NCBI RefSeq assembly: GCF_023015985.1 | Contig: NZ_JALKAO010000003.1 | Coordinates: forward strand, 248,001 to 312,000 | DNA: 64,000 nucleotides | Reading direction: 5' to 3' | Source: Marivita sp. S6314 | GTDB taxonomy: Bacteria > Pseudomonadota > Alphaproteobacteria > Rhodobacterales > Rhodobacteraceae | In this document: positions 1-7,630 of the stretch, piece after piece | Position numbering within the stretch: the first letter of the stretch is position 1 | Layout of the letters: every line of letters begins with the position of its first letter | The notes under the pieces: generated by a model | Told to the model about the DNA's origin: nothing | Database searches by the model: none | Seen by the model: only the letters and a program-made list of their open reading frames with translations | Position numbers and translations under genes: made by a program

Positions 1-367
1 TCGAATAGGCGTTATCGGGGTCGTATTGCGCCGTGCGGTCCTTGATCACGTCCCACAGGTTGCCGATGTTCGACAGCTTGGACTGGTCCAGTTTCTGGAA
101 CGCCCCTGCCTGGATCTGGCGCTGCAGGAATGTCCCGGTCGGCACAACAACGTCATAGCCCGAGCCGCCGGCCAGCATCTTGGTCTCCAGCAATTCGTTG
201 CTGTCGAACACGTCATAGATAAGGTCGATGCCGGTTTCTTCTTCGAACTTGGTCAGAAGCTCTTCGTCGATATAGTCGGACCAGTTGTATACCCGCACTT
301 CGTCTGCCATCGCCGTTGAGGCGATCAGCGCAGCACCGGCTGTGATGGTCAGCAGATGGGTCTTCAT
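1..367 (-). CDS. potF: Polyamine ABC transporter substrate-binding protein (PotF/PotD-like), 3' part outside window
   Basis: Periplasmic binding protein that would deliver putrescine or spermidine to an ABC importer. Only the N-terminal ~122 residues are present because the gene runs off the left edge. The start ATG (365-367 on the complement) follows a GGGAGA ribosome site. Residues 1-21 form a signal peptide ending in a STAMA cleavage-type motif. The mature chain begins DEVRVYNWSDYI, and the VYNWSDYI block is characteristic of PotF/PotD. It is divergent from a GntR regulator and an SpuC-like aminotransferase, which supports polyamine uptake and catabolism. A palindrome 48 bp upstream probably controls it. 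Family is confident; the exact polyamine is not visible. Confidence 0.85.
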   Translation of the reverse strand, partial: MKTHLLTITAGAALIASTAMADEVRVYNWSDYIDEELLTKFEEETGIDLIYDVFDSNELLETKMLAGGSGYDVVVPTGTFLQRQIQAGAFQKLDQSKLSNIGNLWDVIKDRTAQYDPDNAYS

Positions 368-414
368 GAAATTCTCCCGTTGATCCCGGAGCACTTGCGG
401 CCCCGTGGATGTGA

Positions 415-426
415 ATTTGATCAAAT
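415..426. promoter_or_regulatory. Palindromic operator candidate upstream of potF
   Basis: Perfect 12-bp palindrome ATTTGATCAAAT in the potF-gntR divergent region. A second copy with 10 of 12 palindromic positions lies in front of the aminotransferase gene at 1235-1246. The regulator gene lies between the two boxes, so the simplest reading is that both are its binding sites. The regulator's own start is also downstream of this box. Confidence 0.55.
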
Positions 427-550
427 GTTGCCTGATCTGGCAATAGCTGACATGGTTTCATGCCAAGATAGTTCGTGCAAGTTGGCATCTGTCTCCTTGG
501 GTCAGGCCGTTTGCCCGGGGATGCAGCGCAGGATGAGGTGCGATGTGAAT

Positions 551-1225
551 ATGCAACAGACAACTGGCACTGCGGCCGGAAATGCAGGGCTTCCGACGCA
601 TGAGGTGGTGTACCGGCAATTGCGCGACCAGGTGCTGTTCGGAGAGCTTGAACCGGGGCAGCCGGTCACGATTCAAGGCCTGACAGACGCGCTTGGGGTC
701 GGCATGACGCCGGTGCGCGAGGCGCTGAGACGGCTGACCGCCGAGGGCGCGCTGGCGTTTATGGGCAATCGGCGAATCGCTGTGCCCGAACTAGATCGGC
801 ACGCGATTGACCAACTTTGCATAGCGCGCCGCGCGCTTGAGCCGGAACTGGCGCGCAGCGCTGCCAAGGTTGCGACCCCAGAGGACATCGCGGGGTTGGC
901 CGACACCGATTCGCGGCTTGATGCCGCGATCAAGCGGGGGGATGTGCGGCGTTACCTTGTCGAGAACCATCGCTTTCACGCGGGACTGTACGCCTTGGCC
1001 GGTGCGCCGATTCTCATGGAAATGGTGGATCGGCTGTGGTTGCGATTCGGTCCGTCGCTGCGGGTGGTGTGCGGGCAGGTGGGCACCCGAAACCTGCCGG
1101 ATCGGCACAAAGACGTGCTGGACGCACTGCGCCTTGGGGATGCCCGGGCGGCGGCTGAGGCGATGGAGGCGGATGTTGTGCAGGGAATGGACCAAATCCG
1201 TCAAGGATTGTCCCGATTCGATTGA
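551..1225 (+). CDS. GntR-family transcriptional regulator, FCD subfamily
   Basis: 224-residue regulator with an N-terminal GntR winged helix (about residues 17-82, including the recognition-helix stretch MTPVREALRRL) and a C-terminal helical FCD ligand domain with the FHAGLY and RHKDVL histidines that bind metal in this family. An in-frame GTG at 545 is better spaced from the GAGG at 535-538, and ATGs at 533 and 521 are also possible; ATG 551 is used here. It sits between potF and the aminotransferase, so it likely senses a polyamine or a breakdown product and controls both. Ligand and sign of regulation cannot be read from sequence. Confidence 0.85.
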   Translation: MQQTTGTAAGNAGLPTHEVVYRQLRDQVLFGELEPGQPVTIQGLTDALGVGMTPVREALRRLTAEGALAFMGNRRIAVPELDRHAIDQLCIARRALEPELARSAAKVATPEDIAGLADTDSRLDAAIKRGDVRRYLVENHRFHAGLYALAGAPILMEMVDRLWLRFGPSLRVVCGQVGTRNLPDRHKDVLDALRLGDARAAAEAMEADVVQGMDQIRQGLSRFD

Positions 1226-1234
1226 CTCGGAATA

Positions 1235-1246
1235 ATTTGATCATAT
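1235..1246. promoter_or_regulatory. Palindromic operator candidate upstream of aminotransferase
   Basis: ATTTGATCATAT matches the potF-side palindrome (415-426) except at one base and lies 34-45 bp before the aminotransferase ATG, where it would overlap a promoter. It occupies most of the short space after the regulator stop, so the aminotransferase probably has its own regulated promoter. Confidence 0.5.
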
Positions 1247-1279
1247 TCTGCGCCCGACCTGTTTGAGAGGACGCATCCC

Positions 1280-2683
1280 ATGGCCATGATCACCAACCAT
1301 ATGCCCACCGCCGAATTGCAGGCGCTGGATTCGGCGCACCACATGCACCCGTTTACCCATGGCGGTGAACTGGCACAAAAAGGCGCGCGGGTGATCACCC
1401 GGGCCGATGGCGTTTGGCTCAATGACAGTGACGGCAACCGTATTCTGGATGCGATGGCGGGATTGTGGTGTGTGAACATCGGCTACGGGCGCTCTGAACT
1501 GGCGCAGGCCGCCGCGCGCCAGATGGAGGAATTGCCCTATTACAACACGTTCTTCCAGACGACCCACGTGCCCGCGATCGCGCTGTCGCAGAAACTCGCG
1601 GAACTGGCCCCGGACGGGATGAACCAGGTGTTCTACGCAGGGTCCGGGTCCGAGGCGAACGACACCAATCTCCGCATGGTGCGCACCTATTGGGCTGCGA
1701 AAGGCCAGCCCGAGAAGAACATCATCATCTCCCGCTGGAACGCCTATCACGGGTCCTCCGTCGGGTCCGGGTCGCTGGGCGGCATGAAGGGGATGCACAT
1801 GCAGGGCGGTCTGCCGATCCCTGACATCCACCATATCGACCAACCGAACTGGTGGGCCGAAGGCGGGGACATGACGCCCGAGGAATTTGGCCTTGAACGC
1901 GCCCGCCAGCTTGAGACGGCGATTGAAGAACTCGGCCCCGACCGCGTCGCGGCCTTCATCGCCGAACCCGTGCAGGGCGCAGGCGGCGTGATCATCCCGC
2001 CCGAAACCTACTGGCCCGAAATCCAGCGCATCGTCGACAAATACGGCATCCTGCTGATCGCGGACGAGGTGATCTGCGGCTTCGGGCGCACCGGCAACTG
2101 GTTCGGCAGCCAGACGATGAATATCCGTCCCCACATCATGACCATCGCCAAGGGGCTTTCCTCCGGCTACCAGCCGATTGGCGGATCGATCGTGTGTGAC
2201 GCCGTGGCCGAGGTCATCAATTCCGTCGAGTTCAACCACGGCTACACCTATTCCGGCCACCCGGTCGCCTGCGCCGTGGCGTTGGAAAACCTGCGGATCC
2301 TGGACGAGGAAGGCATCGTCACCCGCGTCCGCGAAGAAACCGCGCCTTATCTCAAGGAAAAGTTCGACTCCCTCGCCGACCACCCGCTGGTGGGCGAAGC
2401 CAGGATCATCGGCCTCATGGGCAGCCTCGCCCTCACACCCGACAAAGCGTCCCGCGCCAAGTTCGAAGCCGACGAAGGCACAGTCGGCTTCATCTGCCGC
2501 GAACGCTGCTTCGCCAACAACTTGGTGATGCGCCATGTGGGGGACCGCATGATCATCTCCCCGCCTCTGGTGATCTCGAAGGACGAGATTGATACCTTGA
2601 TCGCGCGGGCGTGGAAATCGCTGGATGAATGCCACGCACGTCTGAAGGAAGACGGCCTGCTAAAAGCCCGCGTCGCAAGCTAA
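1280..2683 (+). CDS. spuC: Class III aminotransferase, putrescine/omega-amino acid--pyruvate type (SpuC-like)
   Basis: 467-residue fold-type I PLP enzyme of the omega-transaminase family, expected to move the terminal amino group of putrescine or a similar amine to pyruvate. The PLP-ring aspartate is D262 in ADEVICGFGRTG and the Schiff-base lysine is K291 in TIAKGLSSGY. The YAGSGSEAND and WNAYHGSS blocks are typical of the SpuC branch. ATG 1280 follows a GAGAGGA site. Length is normal for the family. Neighbouring PotF-like and GntR genes support polyamine catabolism; related enzymes accept taurine, beta-alanine or GABA, so substrate is an inference. Confidence 0.85.
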   Translation: MAMITNHMPTAELQALDSAHHMHPFTHGGELAQKGARVITRADGVWLNDSDGNRILDAMAGLWCVNIGYGRSELAQAAARQMEELPYYNTFFQTTHVPAIALSQKLAELAPDGMNQVFYAGSGSEANDTNLRMVRTYWAAKGQPEKNIIISRWNAYHGSSVGSGSLGGMKGMHMQGGLPIPDIHHIDQPNWWAEGGDMTPEEFGLERARQLETAIEELGPDRVAAFIAEPVQGAGGVIIPPETYWPEIQRIVDKYGILLIADEVICGFGRTGNWFGSQTMNIRPHIMTIAKGLSSGYQPIGGSIVCDAVAEVINSVEFNHGYTYSGHPVACAVALENLRILDEEGIVTRVREETAPYLKEKFDSLADHPLVGEARIIGLMGSLALTPDKASRAKFEADEGTVGFICRERCFANNLVMRHVGDRMIISPPLVISKDEIDTLIARAWKSLDECHARLKEDGLLKARVAS

Positions 2684-2731
2684 CCGTCCTTCAAAGCACC
2701 AGCGCGGAACCAAGGTCGAAGGCCGCCGCGC

Positions 2732-2762
2732 ATCGCCAGACCGCCCCCCGGGCTGGCGATTT
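2732..2762 (+). terminator. Stem-loop after the aminotransferase
   Basis: An 8-bp perfect stem, ATCGCCAG (2732-2739) with CTGGCGAT (2753-2760), encloses a C-rich loop and is followed by only two T residues. It lies 49 bp after the aminotransferase stop and could terminate transcription, but the weak T-run makes an intrinsic terminator uncertain. Confidence 0.35.
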
Positions 2763-2824
2763 GGTAGCCGTGGGCGCATCGCTCGAATGATAGACGGACT
2801 CGGCCACCATAAAGCGCATGTAGA

Positions 2825-2886
2825 CTGAGTATCTCAGATGTATAGACTTATACGTAGTTATACGCTATTTAAGGTATAACTATGTA
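2825..2886. repeat. AT-rich palindromes in front of the AAA+ gene
   Basis: Two inverted repeats lie just upstream of the AAA+ start. CTGAG-TAT-CTCAG spans 2825-2837. A 13-bp arm at 2851-2863 (TACGTAGTTATAC) pairs with 2874-2886 with one mismatch around a 10-nt centre. The base composition shifts sharply to AT here. They may be an autoregulatory operator and promoter region, or a trace of the insertion boundary. Confidence 0.5.
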
Positions 2887-2901
2887 GAGGTTTGTAGAAC
2901 T

Positions 2902-4077
2902 ATGGATCCGGTAAGAAATCCGTTTGCTCCAGGAGCTGGTTCGCAACCGCCTGAACTAGCTGGTCGCGATGAAATTGTGCACGATGCAACAACAGCATTG
3001 AAGCGAACCTTAATCGGGCGTCACGCGCGATCGCAAATGCTTCTCGGGCTTCGTGGGACAGGAAAAACTGTGTTACTAAATACTATTGAAAGTGCCGCTG
3101 AAGACATCGGTTACCTAACATCTGTGATTGAAGCTCCCGAGGAGAAGTCGCTTGCCGAGTTGCTCTACCCAAAGATGCAGCAAGTTCTAAGAAAGCTGTC
3201 TCTGATTCAATCAGCGAAATCAAAAGCACATGATGCTATGAAAGCACTGCGAAGTTTCGCTAGCGCGTTTAAAGTTCAAATGGGAGATTTATCTGTTTCT
3301 GTTGATCCAGAGCCGGGCGTAGCTGATAGCGGAAACCTAGAGTACGATCTACCTGACATGTTTGTCGCAATAGGCCATGCTGGAAAAGCTGCAGGAAAAG
3401 GCTGGTGTCTGTTGATCGACGAAGTACAATATCTGAAGGAAGAAGAACTTGCTGCACTTATAGTGGCAATTCATCGGGTAGGTCAGAAGCAATTGCCCGT
3501 GATTTTTTTTGGCGCTGGGTTGCCGCAGCTGGCCGGTCTCTCTGGGGATGCAAAGTCATACGCAGAACGACTATTCTCATATCCAAAGGTTGGGGCACTC
3601 GATAGTGAGGCAGCATTGCAAGCTGTAAAGGAACCGATCAATGGAGAGAGCGAACAAATAACGCAGAAAGCGCTGACCCATATTATAGAAATTACAGAGG
3701 GATACCCATATTTTTTGCAGGAATGGGGCTTTCAGGCATGGAATGCTGCTGATGAGTCTCCTATCGATGAAAATGACGTTAAAACGGCGACAGATGACGC
3801 ACTCAGAAGGTTGGATGATGGGTTTTTTCAAGTCCGTTTTGATAGATTGACGCCGAAAGAACGTGAATATGTGATTGCCATGTCCGAGCTTGGCAAAGGT
3901 CCATACCGATCCTCCGAAGTGGCGGACCGACTAGGTGAGCCACCTTCCAAATTAGGCCCGCGAAGAGCTCAAATTATTGCAAAAGGCATGATTTACAGCC
4001 CGCAGTATGGCGATATAGATTTCACTGTACCGATGTTTGACGATTACCTTCGTCGTAATTGGAAGTTATCAGGTTAA
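2902..4077 (+). CDS. Orphan AAA+ ATPase with C-terminal winged helix, probably acquired
   Basis: 391-residue P-loop ATPase. Walker A is GLRGTGKT (about residues 49-56) and Walker B is CLLIDE (about 169-174), followed by a lid region and a C-terminal winged-helix segment (about 315-390) with the LTPKEREYV and SSEVADRLGE stretches. The layout recalls Orc1/Cdc6-like and STAND-like AAA_16 proteins often seen as single-gene cargo. Base and codon use are strikingly AT-rich (TTA, ATA and AAT codons) against high-GC neighbours, it has its own terminator, and it is flanked by host genes in different operons. No partner gene is adjacent. Function unknown; a role in defence or a mobile element is only a guess. 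Confidence 0.85.
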   Translation: MDPVRNPFAPGAGSQPPELAGRDEIVHDATTALKRTLIGRHARSQMLLGLRGTGKTVLLNTIESAAEDIGYLTSVIEAPEEKSLAELLYPKMQQVLRKLSLIQSAKSKAHDAMKALRSFASAFKVQMGDLSVSVDPEPGVADSGNLEYDLPDMFVAIGHAGKAAGKGWCLLIDEVQYLKEEELAALIVAIHRVGQKQLPVIFFGAGLPQLAGLSGDAKSYAERLFSYPKVGALDSEAALQAVKEPINGESEQITQKALTHIIEITEGYPYFLQEWGFQAWNAADESPIDENDVKTATDDALRRLDDGFFQVRFDRLTPKEREYVIAMSELGKGPYRSSEVADRLGEPPSKLGPRRAQIIAKGMIYSPQYGDIDFTVPMFDDYLRRNWKLSG

Positions 4078-4119
4078 CTCTATTCTTAAAGCGTTTATTT
4101 TGATAAAGCAGATTTTTAG

Positions 4120-4161
4120 AGAGCATTGAGCTTGGGAAGCAAACAAAAAATGCTCTTTTTT
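4120..4161 (+). terminator. Intrinsic terminator of the AAA+ gene
   Basis: Inverted repeat AGAGCATT (4120-4127) and AATGCTCT (4149-4156) runs into six T residues ending at 4161, 40-odd bp after the AAA+ stop. The loop is rather long (21 nt), but stem plus T-run fit a rho-independent terminator. Confidence 0.65.
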
Positions 4162-4188
4162 GGTGTCACGAAAATTCGAACCGTAATA

Positions 4189-4959
4189 TCACCCCTTCCC
4201 CCCAACATGCTCCAACCTCTGCCGGGCCACCGCCTCATGCGCCTCGGCTTTGCGGTTGTCGGCCAGACAGCTCTCGACATAGGTCAGATGATCCACCACC
4301 GCCTGCCGGGCACCTTCGGGATCGCGGGCCTGCAGCGCTTCGACGATCACCCGGTGTTGCTCCAGCAAAGCCCCCCGCGTCGTCTTCTGCCGGAACATGA
4401 TCTGGCGGTTGTAGAACACGCCTTCACGCAGCAATTGATACATCGACCGCATCATGTGGAGCATGATGACGTTGTGGCTGGCCTCGATGATGCTGAGGTG
4501 AAACTCGGCGTCCAATTCCGCCTCGTCGGACGGATCGCGTTTTTGATGCGCCGCTTCCATCTTGGCAAACACCGCCGCGATCACCGCCAGATCGGTATCC
4601 GACGCCAACCGCGCCGCGCGTTCGGCGGCCAGCCCTTCCATGTCGCGGCGGAAGGACAGATAATCAAACACCGCCTCATCATGCGATGCAAAGAGCCGCA
4701 CCAAGGCGGGCGAAAACGCGGACCCCAGCACATCGGCCACATAGACCCCGGCACCCTTGCGGCTGGTCAGCAATCCGCGCTCGGACAGGTCGGCAATCGC
4801 TTCGCGCAGAGACGGGCGGGACACGTCCAGCCGATCTGACAACTCGCGTTCCGACGGCAAACGCTCTCCGGGCCGCAGGATGCCGCGCAGGATCAGTTGT
4901 TCGATCTGGCGGACAACGGCGGCCGAGAGTTTTTCGGGGGTGACGGGGGAAAAGGGCAT
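4189..4959 (-). CDS. FadR/GntR-family transcriptional regulator (FCD domain)
   Basis: About 256 residues. An N-terminal winged helix carries the classic GERLPSERELSDRLDVSRPS signature, and a C-terminal FCD domain carries the FHLSIIEASHN and EQHRVIVEAL metal-site histidines. ATG 4959 was chosen; a GTG nine bases upstream (4968) is in frame. It most resembles LldR/PdhR/GlcC-type regulators of hydroxyacid or pyruvate use. A 19-bp inverted repeat at 4981-4999 lies just upstream and suggests autoregulation. No matching catabolic operon is adjacent: one side is moaE, the other the foreign AAA+ gene. Effector and targets are therefore unknown. Confidence 0.87.
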   Translation of the reverse strand: MPFSPVTPEKLSAAVVRQIEQLILRGILRPGERLPSERELSDRLDVSRPSLREAIADLSERGLLTSRKGAGVYVADVLGSAFSPALVRLFASHDEAVFDYLSFRRDMEGLAAERAARLASDTDLAVIAAVFAKMEAAHQKRDPSDEAELDAEFHLSIIEASHNVIMLHMMRSMYQLLREGVFYNRQIMFRQKTTRGALLEQHRVIVEALQARDPEGARQAVVDHLTYVESCLADNRKAEAHEAVARQRLEHVGGKG

Positions 4960-4980
4960 CAGGGGCACGCTCGCTCAAAC

Positions 4981-4999
4981 TGGTCAAATGATATGACCA
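4981..4999. promoter_or_regulatory. FadR-type operator upstream of the minus-strand GntR gene
   Basis: TGGTCA-N7-TGACCA, with half sites that match at 8 of 9 positions when extended to the central base. It lies 22-40 bp before the regulator start. Half sites of the TGGT/ACCA type are typical of FadR, PdhR and LldR relatives, so this is a strong candidate for an autoregulatory site. Confidence 0.65.
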
Positions 5000-5017
5000 A
5001 AGCGAGGGTAGAACAAG

Positions 5018-5464
5018 CTACCAGCGGGTCAGCGCATCCTCGTCTTCGTCTTTGGCCGCAACCCAATCTGTGTCGCCCGACGCTGCGTGTTCCTTCTTCC
5101 AGAACGGCGCGCGGGATTTGAGGTAGTCCATCAGGTACTCCGCCGCCTCGAACGCATCTTTGCGGTGGGGGGCGGCCGTGGCGACCATCATGATCTTCTC
5201 GCCCGGTTCCATCCGCCCAAAGCGGTGAATGACCAGCGCGTCGCCCAGCGACCAGCGGTCAACCGCCTCGCCCGCGATCTTTTTCAACGCCTTCTGCGTC
5301 ATGCCGGGGTAGTGCTCGATCTCCATTGCGTCGAGGCCGCCGCCACCGAAGTCGCGCACAATCCCGGTAAAGGTGACCACCGCGCCCATGTCGTGACGGC
5401 CAGAGGCAAAGGCCTCAGCCTCGGCCCCGAAATCGAAGGGCTGGTCCTGCACCACAACGCGCAT
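5018..5464 (-). CDS. moaE: Molybdopterin synthase catalytic subunit MoaE
   Basis: 148 residues, the usual MoaE length. Together with MoaD it inserts the dithiolene sulfurs into cyclic pyranopterin monophosphate in molybdenum-cofactor synthesis. Recognisable blocks are GAVVTFTGIVRD near the N terminus, MEIEHYPGMT, VIHRFGRMEPGE, and the active-site stretch KSRAPFWKKE. It starts two bases after the moaD stop, so the pair is co-translated. Confidence 0.95.
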   Translation of the reverse strand: MRVVVQDQPFDFGAEAEAFASGRHDMGAVVTFTGIVRDFGGGGLDAMEIEHYPGMTQKALKKIAGEAVDRWSLGDALVIHRFGRMEPGEKIMMVATAAPHRKDAFEAAEYLMDYLKSRAPFWKKEHAASGDTDWVAAKDEDEDALTRW

Positions 5465-5466
5465 GG

Positions 5467-5712
5467 TCAGCCTCCGGTCATTGGTGGAAAGAAGGCCACT
5501 TCGCGGGCACCGTCGAGCGACGCATCGAAATCGGTCAGTTCCTGATCCACCGCCACCCGCAGTGCCGACAGGTCCGAAAACGCCATCTCATAGCGTTCTT
5601 CCTTGGCGCGCAGTTCCGACACCAGGTCGGCGACGGTGGCCGCGTTGGTTTCGATCGTTTCCTTTGGCAGGCCGATCCGTTCCCGGACCCATGCGAAATA
5701 GAGAACGTTCAT
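5467..5712 (-). CDS. moaD: Molybdopterin converting factor small subunit MoaD
   Basis: 81-residue ubiquitin-fold sulfur carrier ending in the required Gly-Gly (MTGG). That terminus is adenylated by MoeB and then thiocarboxylated before transfer of sulfur to the MoaE-bound precursor. The N-terminal MNVLYFAWVRERIG strand-loop is typical. It lies between pgsA and moaE with only four bases to pgsA, so it is part of a pgsA-moaD-moaE operon. Confidence 0.95.
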   Translation of the reverse strand: MNVLYFAWVRERIGLPKETIETNAATVADLVSELRAKEERYEMAFSDLSALRVAVDQELTDFDASLDGAREVAFFPPMTGG

Positions 5713-5716
5713 CTGA

Positions 5717-6382
5717 TCAATCCTTCAAATAGGGCACCGCTTTGCGGAAATAATCCCATCCGGTGATGAGCGTGAGAAAGGCTGCGACCCACAGCAGGAT
5801 CAAGCCGATGTTGCCGGTCCAGACCATCCCGGTGTGTTTCCACCACAGCCCGTGCAGGTCTTCGACATCGCCGCGCATCACGTCCTGGAAGATCTCGGGG
5901 CCCATGCCCATTGCGGACATACCCAGATAATGTTCGAACACGCCTTGGGCAAAGAGAATGGCAATCGCCACCATCTGCAGCGTTGTCTTCCATTTCGCCA
6001 GTGGTGTGACTTTCAGTGTCCCGGCGGTGTCGCCCAGAAATTCGCGCAAGCCCGACACGAACACTTCGCGGAACAGGATGAAGGTCGCGGGCAGCACCAG
6101 CCAAGGCGACATGGACGAATAGCCGACGATGACCATCAGCGCGATGACCACCATCGCCTTGTCGGCAATCGGGTCGAGCATCGCGCCCAGTTTGCTTTCC
6201 TGTTTCCATGCCCGGGCAAGGTAGCCATCGAACCAGTCGGTGATCGCGGCGGTGATGAAGAGGATCAACGCAAACCAATCCGCCGCAGGACGCGAGAAAT
6301 AGAGGAACATCAACGCCACCCCTGGCGCCGCCAAGAGGCGCAGGACCGTGAGGATATTTGGCACCGTCATGTTCATGTCCAT
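5717..6382 (-). CDS. pgsA: CDP-diacylglycerol--glycerol-3-phosphate 3-phosphatidyltransferase
   Basis: 221-residue inner-membrane enzyme that makes phosphatidylglycerol phosphate, the committed step to phosphatidylglycerol and cardiolipin. The CDP-alcohol phosphotransferase motif D-G-x2-A-R-x8-G-x3-D-x3-D is intact in DWFDGYLARAWKQ...GAMLDPIADK, with several hydrophobic spans around it. Three closely spaced ATGs (6382, 6376, 6370) could start it; the longest is reported. It heads the pgsA-moaD-moaE group. Confidence 0.93.
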   Translation of the reverse strand: MDMNMTVPNILTVLRLLAAPGVALMFLYFSRPAADWFALILFITAAITDWFDGYLARAWKQESKLGAMLDPIADKAMVVIALMVIVGYSSMSPWLVLPATFILFREVFVSGLREFLGDTAGTLKVTPLAKWKTTLQMVAIAILFAQGVFEHYLGMSAMGMGPEIFQDVMRGDVEDLHGLWWKHTGMVWTGNIGLILLWVAAFLTLITGWDYFRKAVPYLKD

Positions 6383-6487
6383 TACCTAACGTGCCCGCGT
6401 GCCACTTAAAAGATAGGGTTTAGGTTGTTTTTGGGATGTCTGCGCGGTTGGCACAGCGGGAACCCGCCTTTTGATCTGTTTGGATCG

Positions 6488-7213
6488 TCAGGCCGTGCGC
6501 GCAAGTGCGTCGATGAAGCGGGCCCGCGCCTGTGGAAGCGGTTTGCCAATCTGGTGCAGCGCTACCTTCTGTTCCAGGAAATATCCCGTGGTCGCGAGGG
6601 CCGCAACGATGTCCGCGTCAGAGAACGTGCCACTGCCCTTCAGCGCGTCTGGCAAGGGCAACAGGCGATCCGCCCAGTCTCCGGCCCCGGTTTCCGAGAC
6701 GGCGCGGCCGCTCTTGGGTGAGACATATGTCAGGTTGTCGGTCGCACCCGTCACGGCGCAGGTGTTTAGATCCAGACCGTATCCCAGATCGTCCAGCAAG
6801 GCGATTTCCCACCGCAGATAAGCCAGTGGCCAAAGCTCTATCTGGTCAAGCAGATCGAGCAAGTTTTGCGTTTGTGTATAGAGGGCGTCGTGTGGTTCCC
6901 GCTCGGGCAGGGTGAAGGCAAGCAGGGCGAGCACCGCGTTCATTCCGGCCAGCGCCAATCTGTTGCCCATGGCAACCGCCGCGCGCGACCGCTGGAGTTC
7001 GACCGTAAAGCTGCCGATATGGTCTTCGAGACGGGCGCGCCAGGCCAGATCCAGTTGCGCACCGGGTTGCAGGATCGGTGCGACCTTGCGCGAGGCCCCG
7101 CCGCGCACAACGCCTGCATGCCGCCCACGCTCTGGCGTAAACACGTCGATGATCATTGAGGTTTCGCCGTGCCTGCGGCTACTCAGCAGAATACCTGTGT
7201 CACGCCAGTCCAT
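6488..7213 (-). CDS. recO: DNA repair protein RecO
   Basis: 241 residues. RecO anneals SSB-coated single strands and loads RecA with RecR in the RecFOR pathway. The N-terminal OB-fold begins [17 protein letters not shown], followed by the [13 protein letters not shown] segment, and the C-terminal helical part contains [22 protein letters not shown]. Only one of the usual zinc-site cysteines is visible, as in many alphaproteobacterial RecO proteins. It follows the DUF1491 gene after 9 bp and ends the era-recO run of the conserved cluster. Confidence 0.93.
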   Translation of the reverse strand: MDWRDTGILLSSRRHGETSMIIDVFTPERGRHAGVVRGGASRKVAPILQPGAQLDLAWRARLEDHIGSFTVELQRSRAAVAMGNRLALAGMNAVLALLAFTLPEREPHDALYTQTQNLLDLLDQIELWPLAYLRWEIALLDDLGYGLDLNTCAVTGATDNLTYVSPKSGRAVSETGAGDWADRLLPLPDALKGSGTFSDADIVAALATTGYFLEQKVALHQIGKPLPQARARFIDALARTA

Positions 7214-7222
7214 AAGTACAGG

Positions 7223-7555
7223 TTAGCCCGACAACCCGTCTTCATCCAGAAGATGCCGTCCGTCCCGGTCCTCGACCTCGATCACCCAAAGATCACTGTC
7301 AAAACTGCGTTGCTTGGCAATGCTGGCGTCCACGTCGGATTCGGCCCCATCGGCCAGAATTTGCCATTCCCGTTCGCCGGTCATGAGGTCGAACTGGCGG
7401 ACAAAGGCTTTGGCCTGCCCGTCGAGCGTATTGAGCTTGACCAGAACCGCGCCTGCGGTGTCGTCGCCATGGGATGTCACGAAGGCGGGAATGTTCCATA
7501 GCGACAGGCGGCGCAGATAGGCGTGGACCCAGAAGGAGGAGGTGAGGCGGGTCAT
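7223..7555 (-). CDS. DUF1491 family protein
   Basis: 110-residue soluble protein, recognised as DUF1491 from its start (RLTSSFWVHAYLRRL), the ISO-like GDDTAGAVLVKLNTLDG segment and the C-terminal WVIEVEDRDGRHLL. This family is a hallmark of alphaproteobacteria and is commonly encoded next to era or recO. Its function is unknown; the conserved position beside RecO suggests a housekeeping role but nothing more specific can be said. Confidence 0.85.
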   Translation of the reverse strand: MTRLTSSFWVHAYLRRLSLWNIPAFVTSHGDDTAGAVLVKLNTLDGQAKAFVRQFDLMTGEREWQILADGAESDVDASIAKQRSFDSDLWVIEVEDRDGRHLLDEDGLSG

Positions 7556-7630
7556 GTTAATTGAAGCAAGATTGCCAGTCCGCGGGTTGCCAATCGCGTC
7601 GGCACTTTCGATGATGTTCCGCGTGCGGCG

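Noticed and set aside
1241-2635. Long minus-strand open frame opposite the aminotransferase
   Set aside because: It mirrors the GC-rich aminotransferase gene and has no family-like sequence; the plus-strand frame has all PLP motifs.
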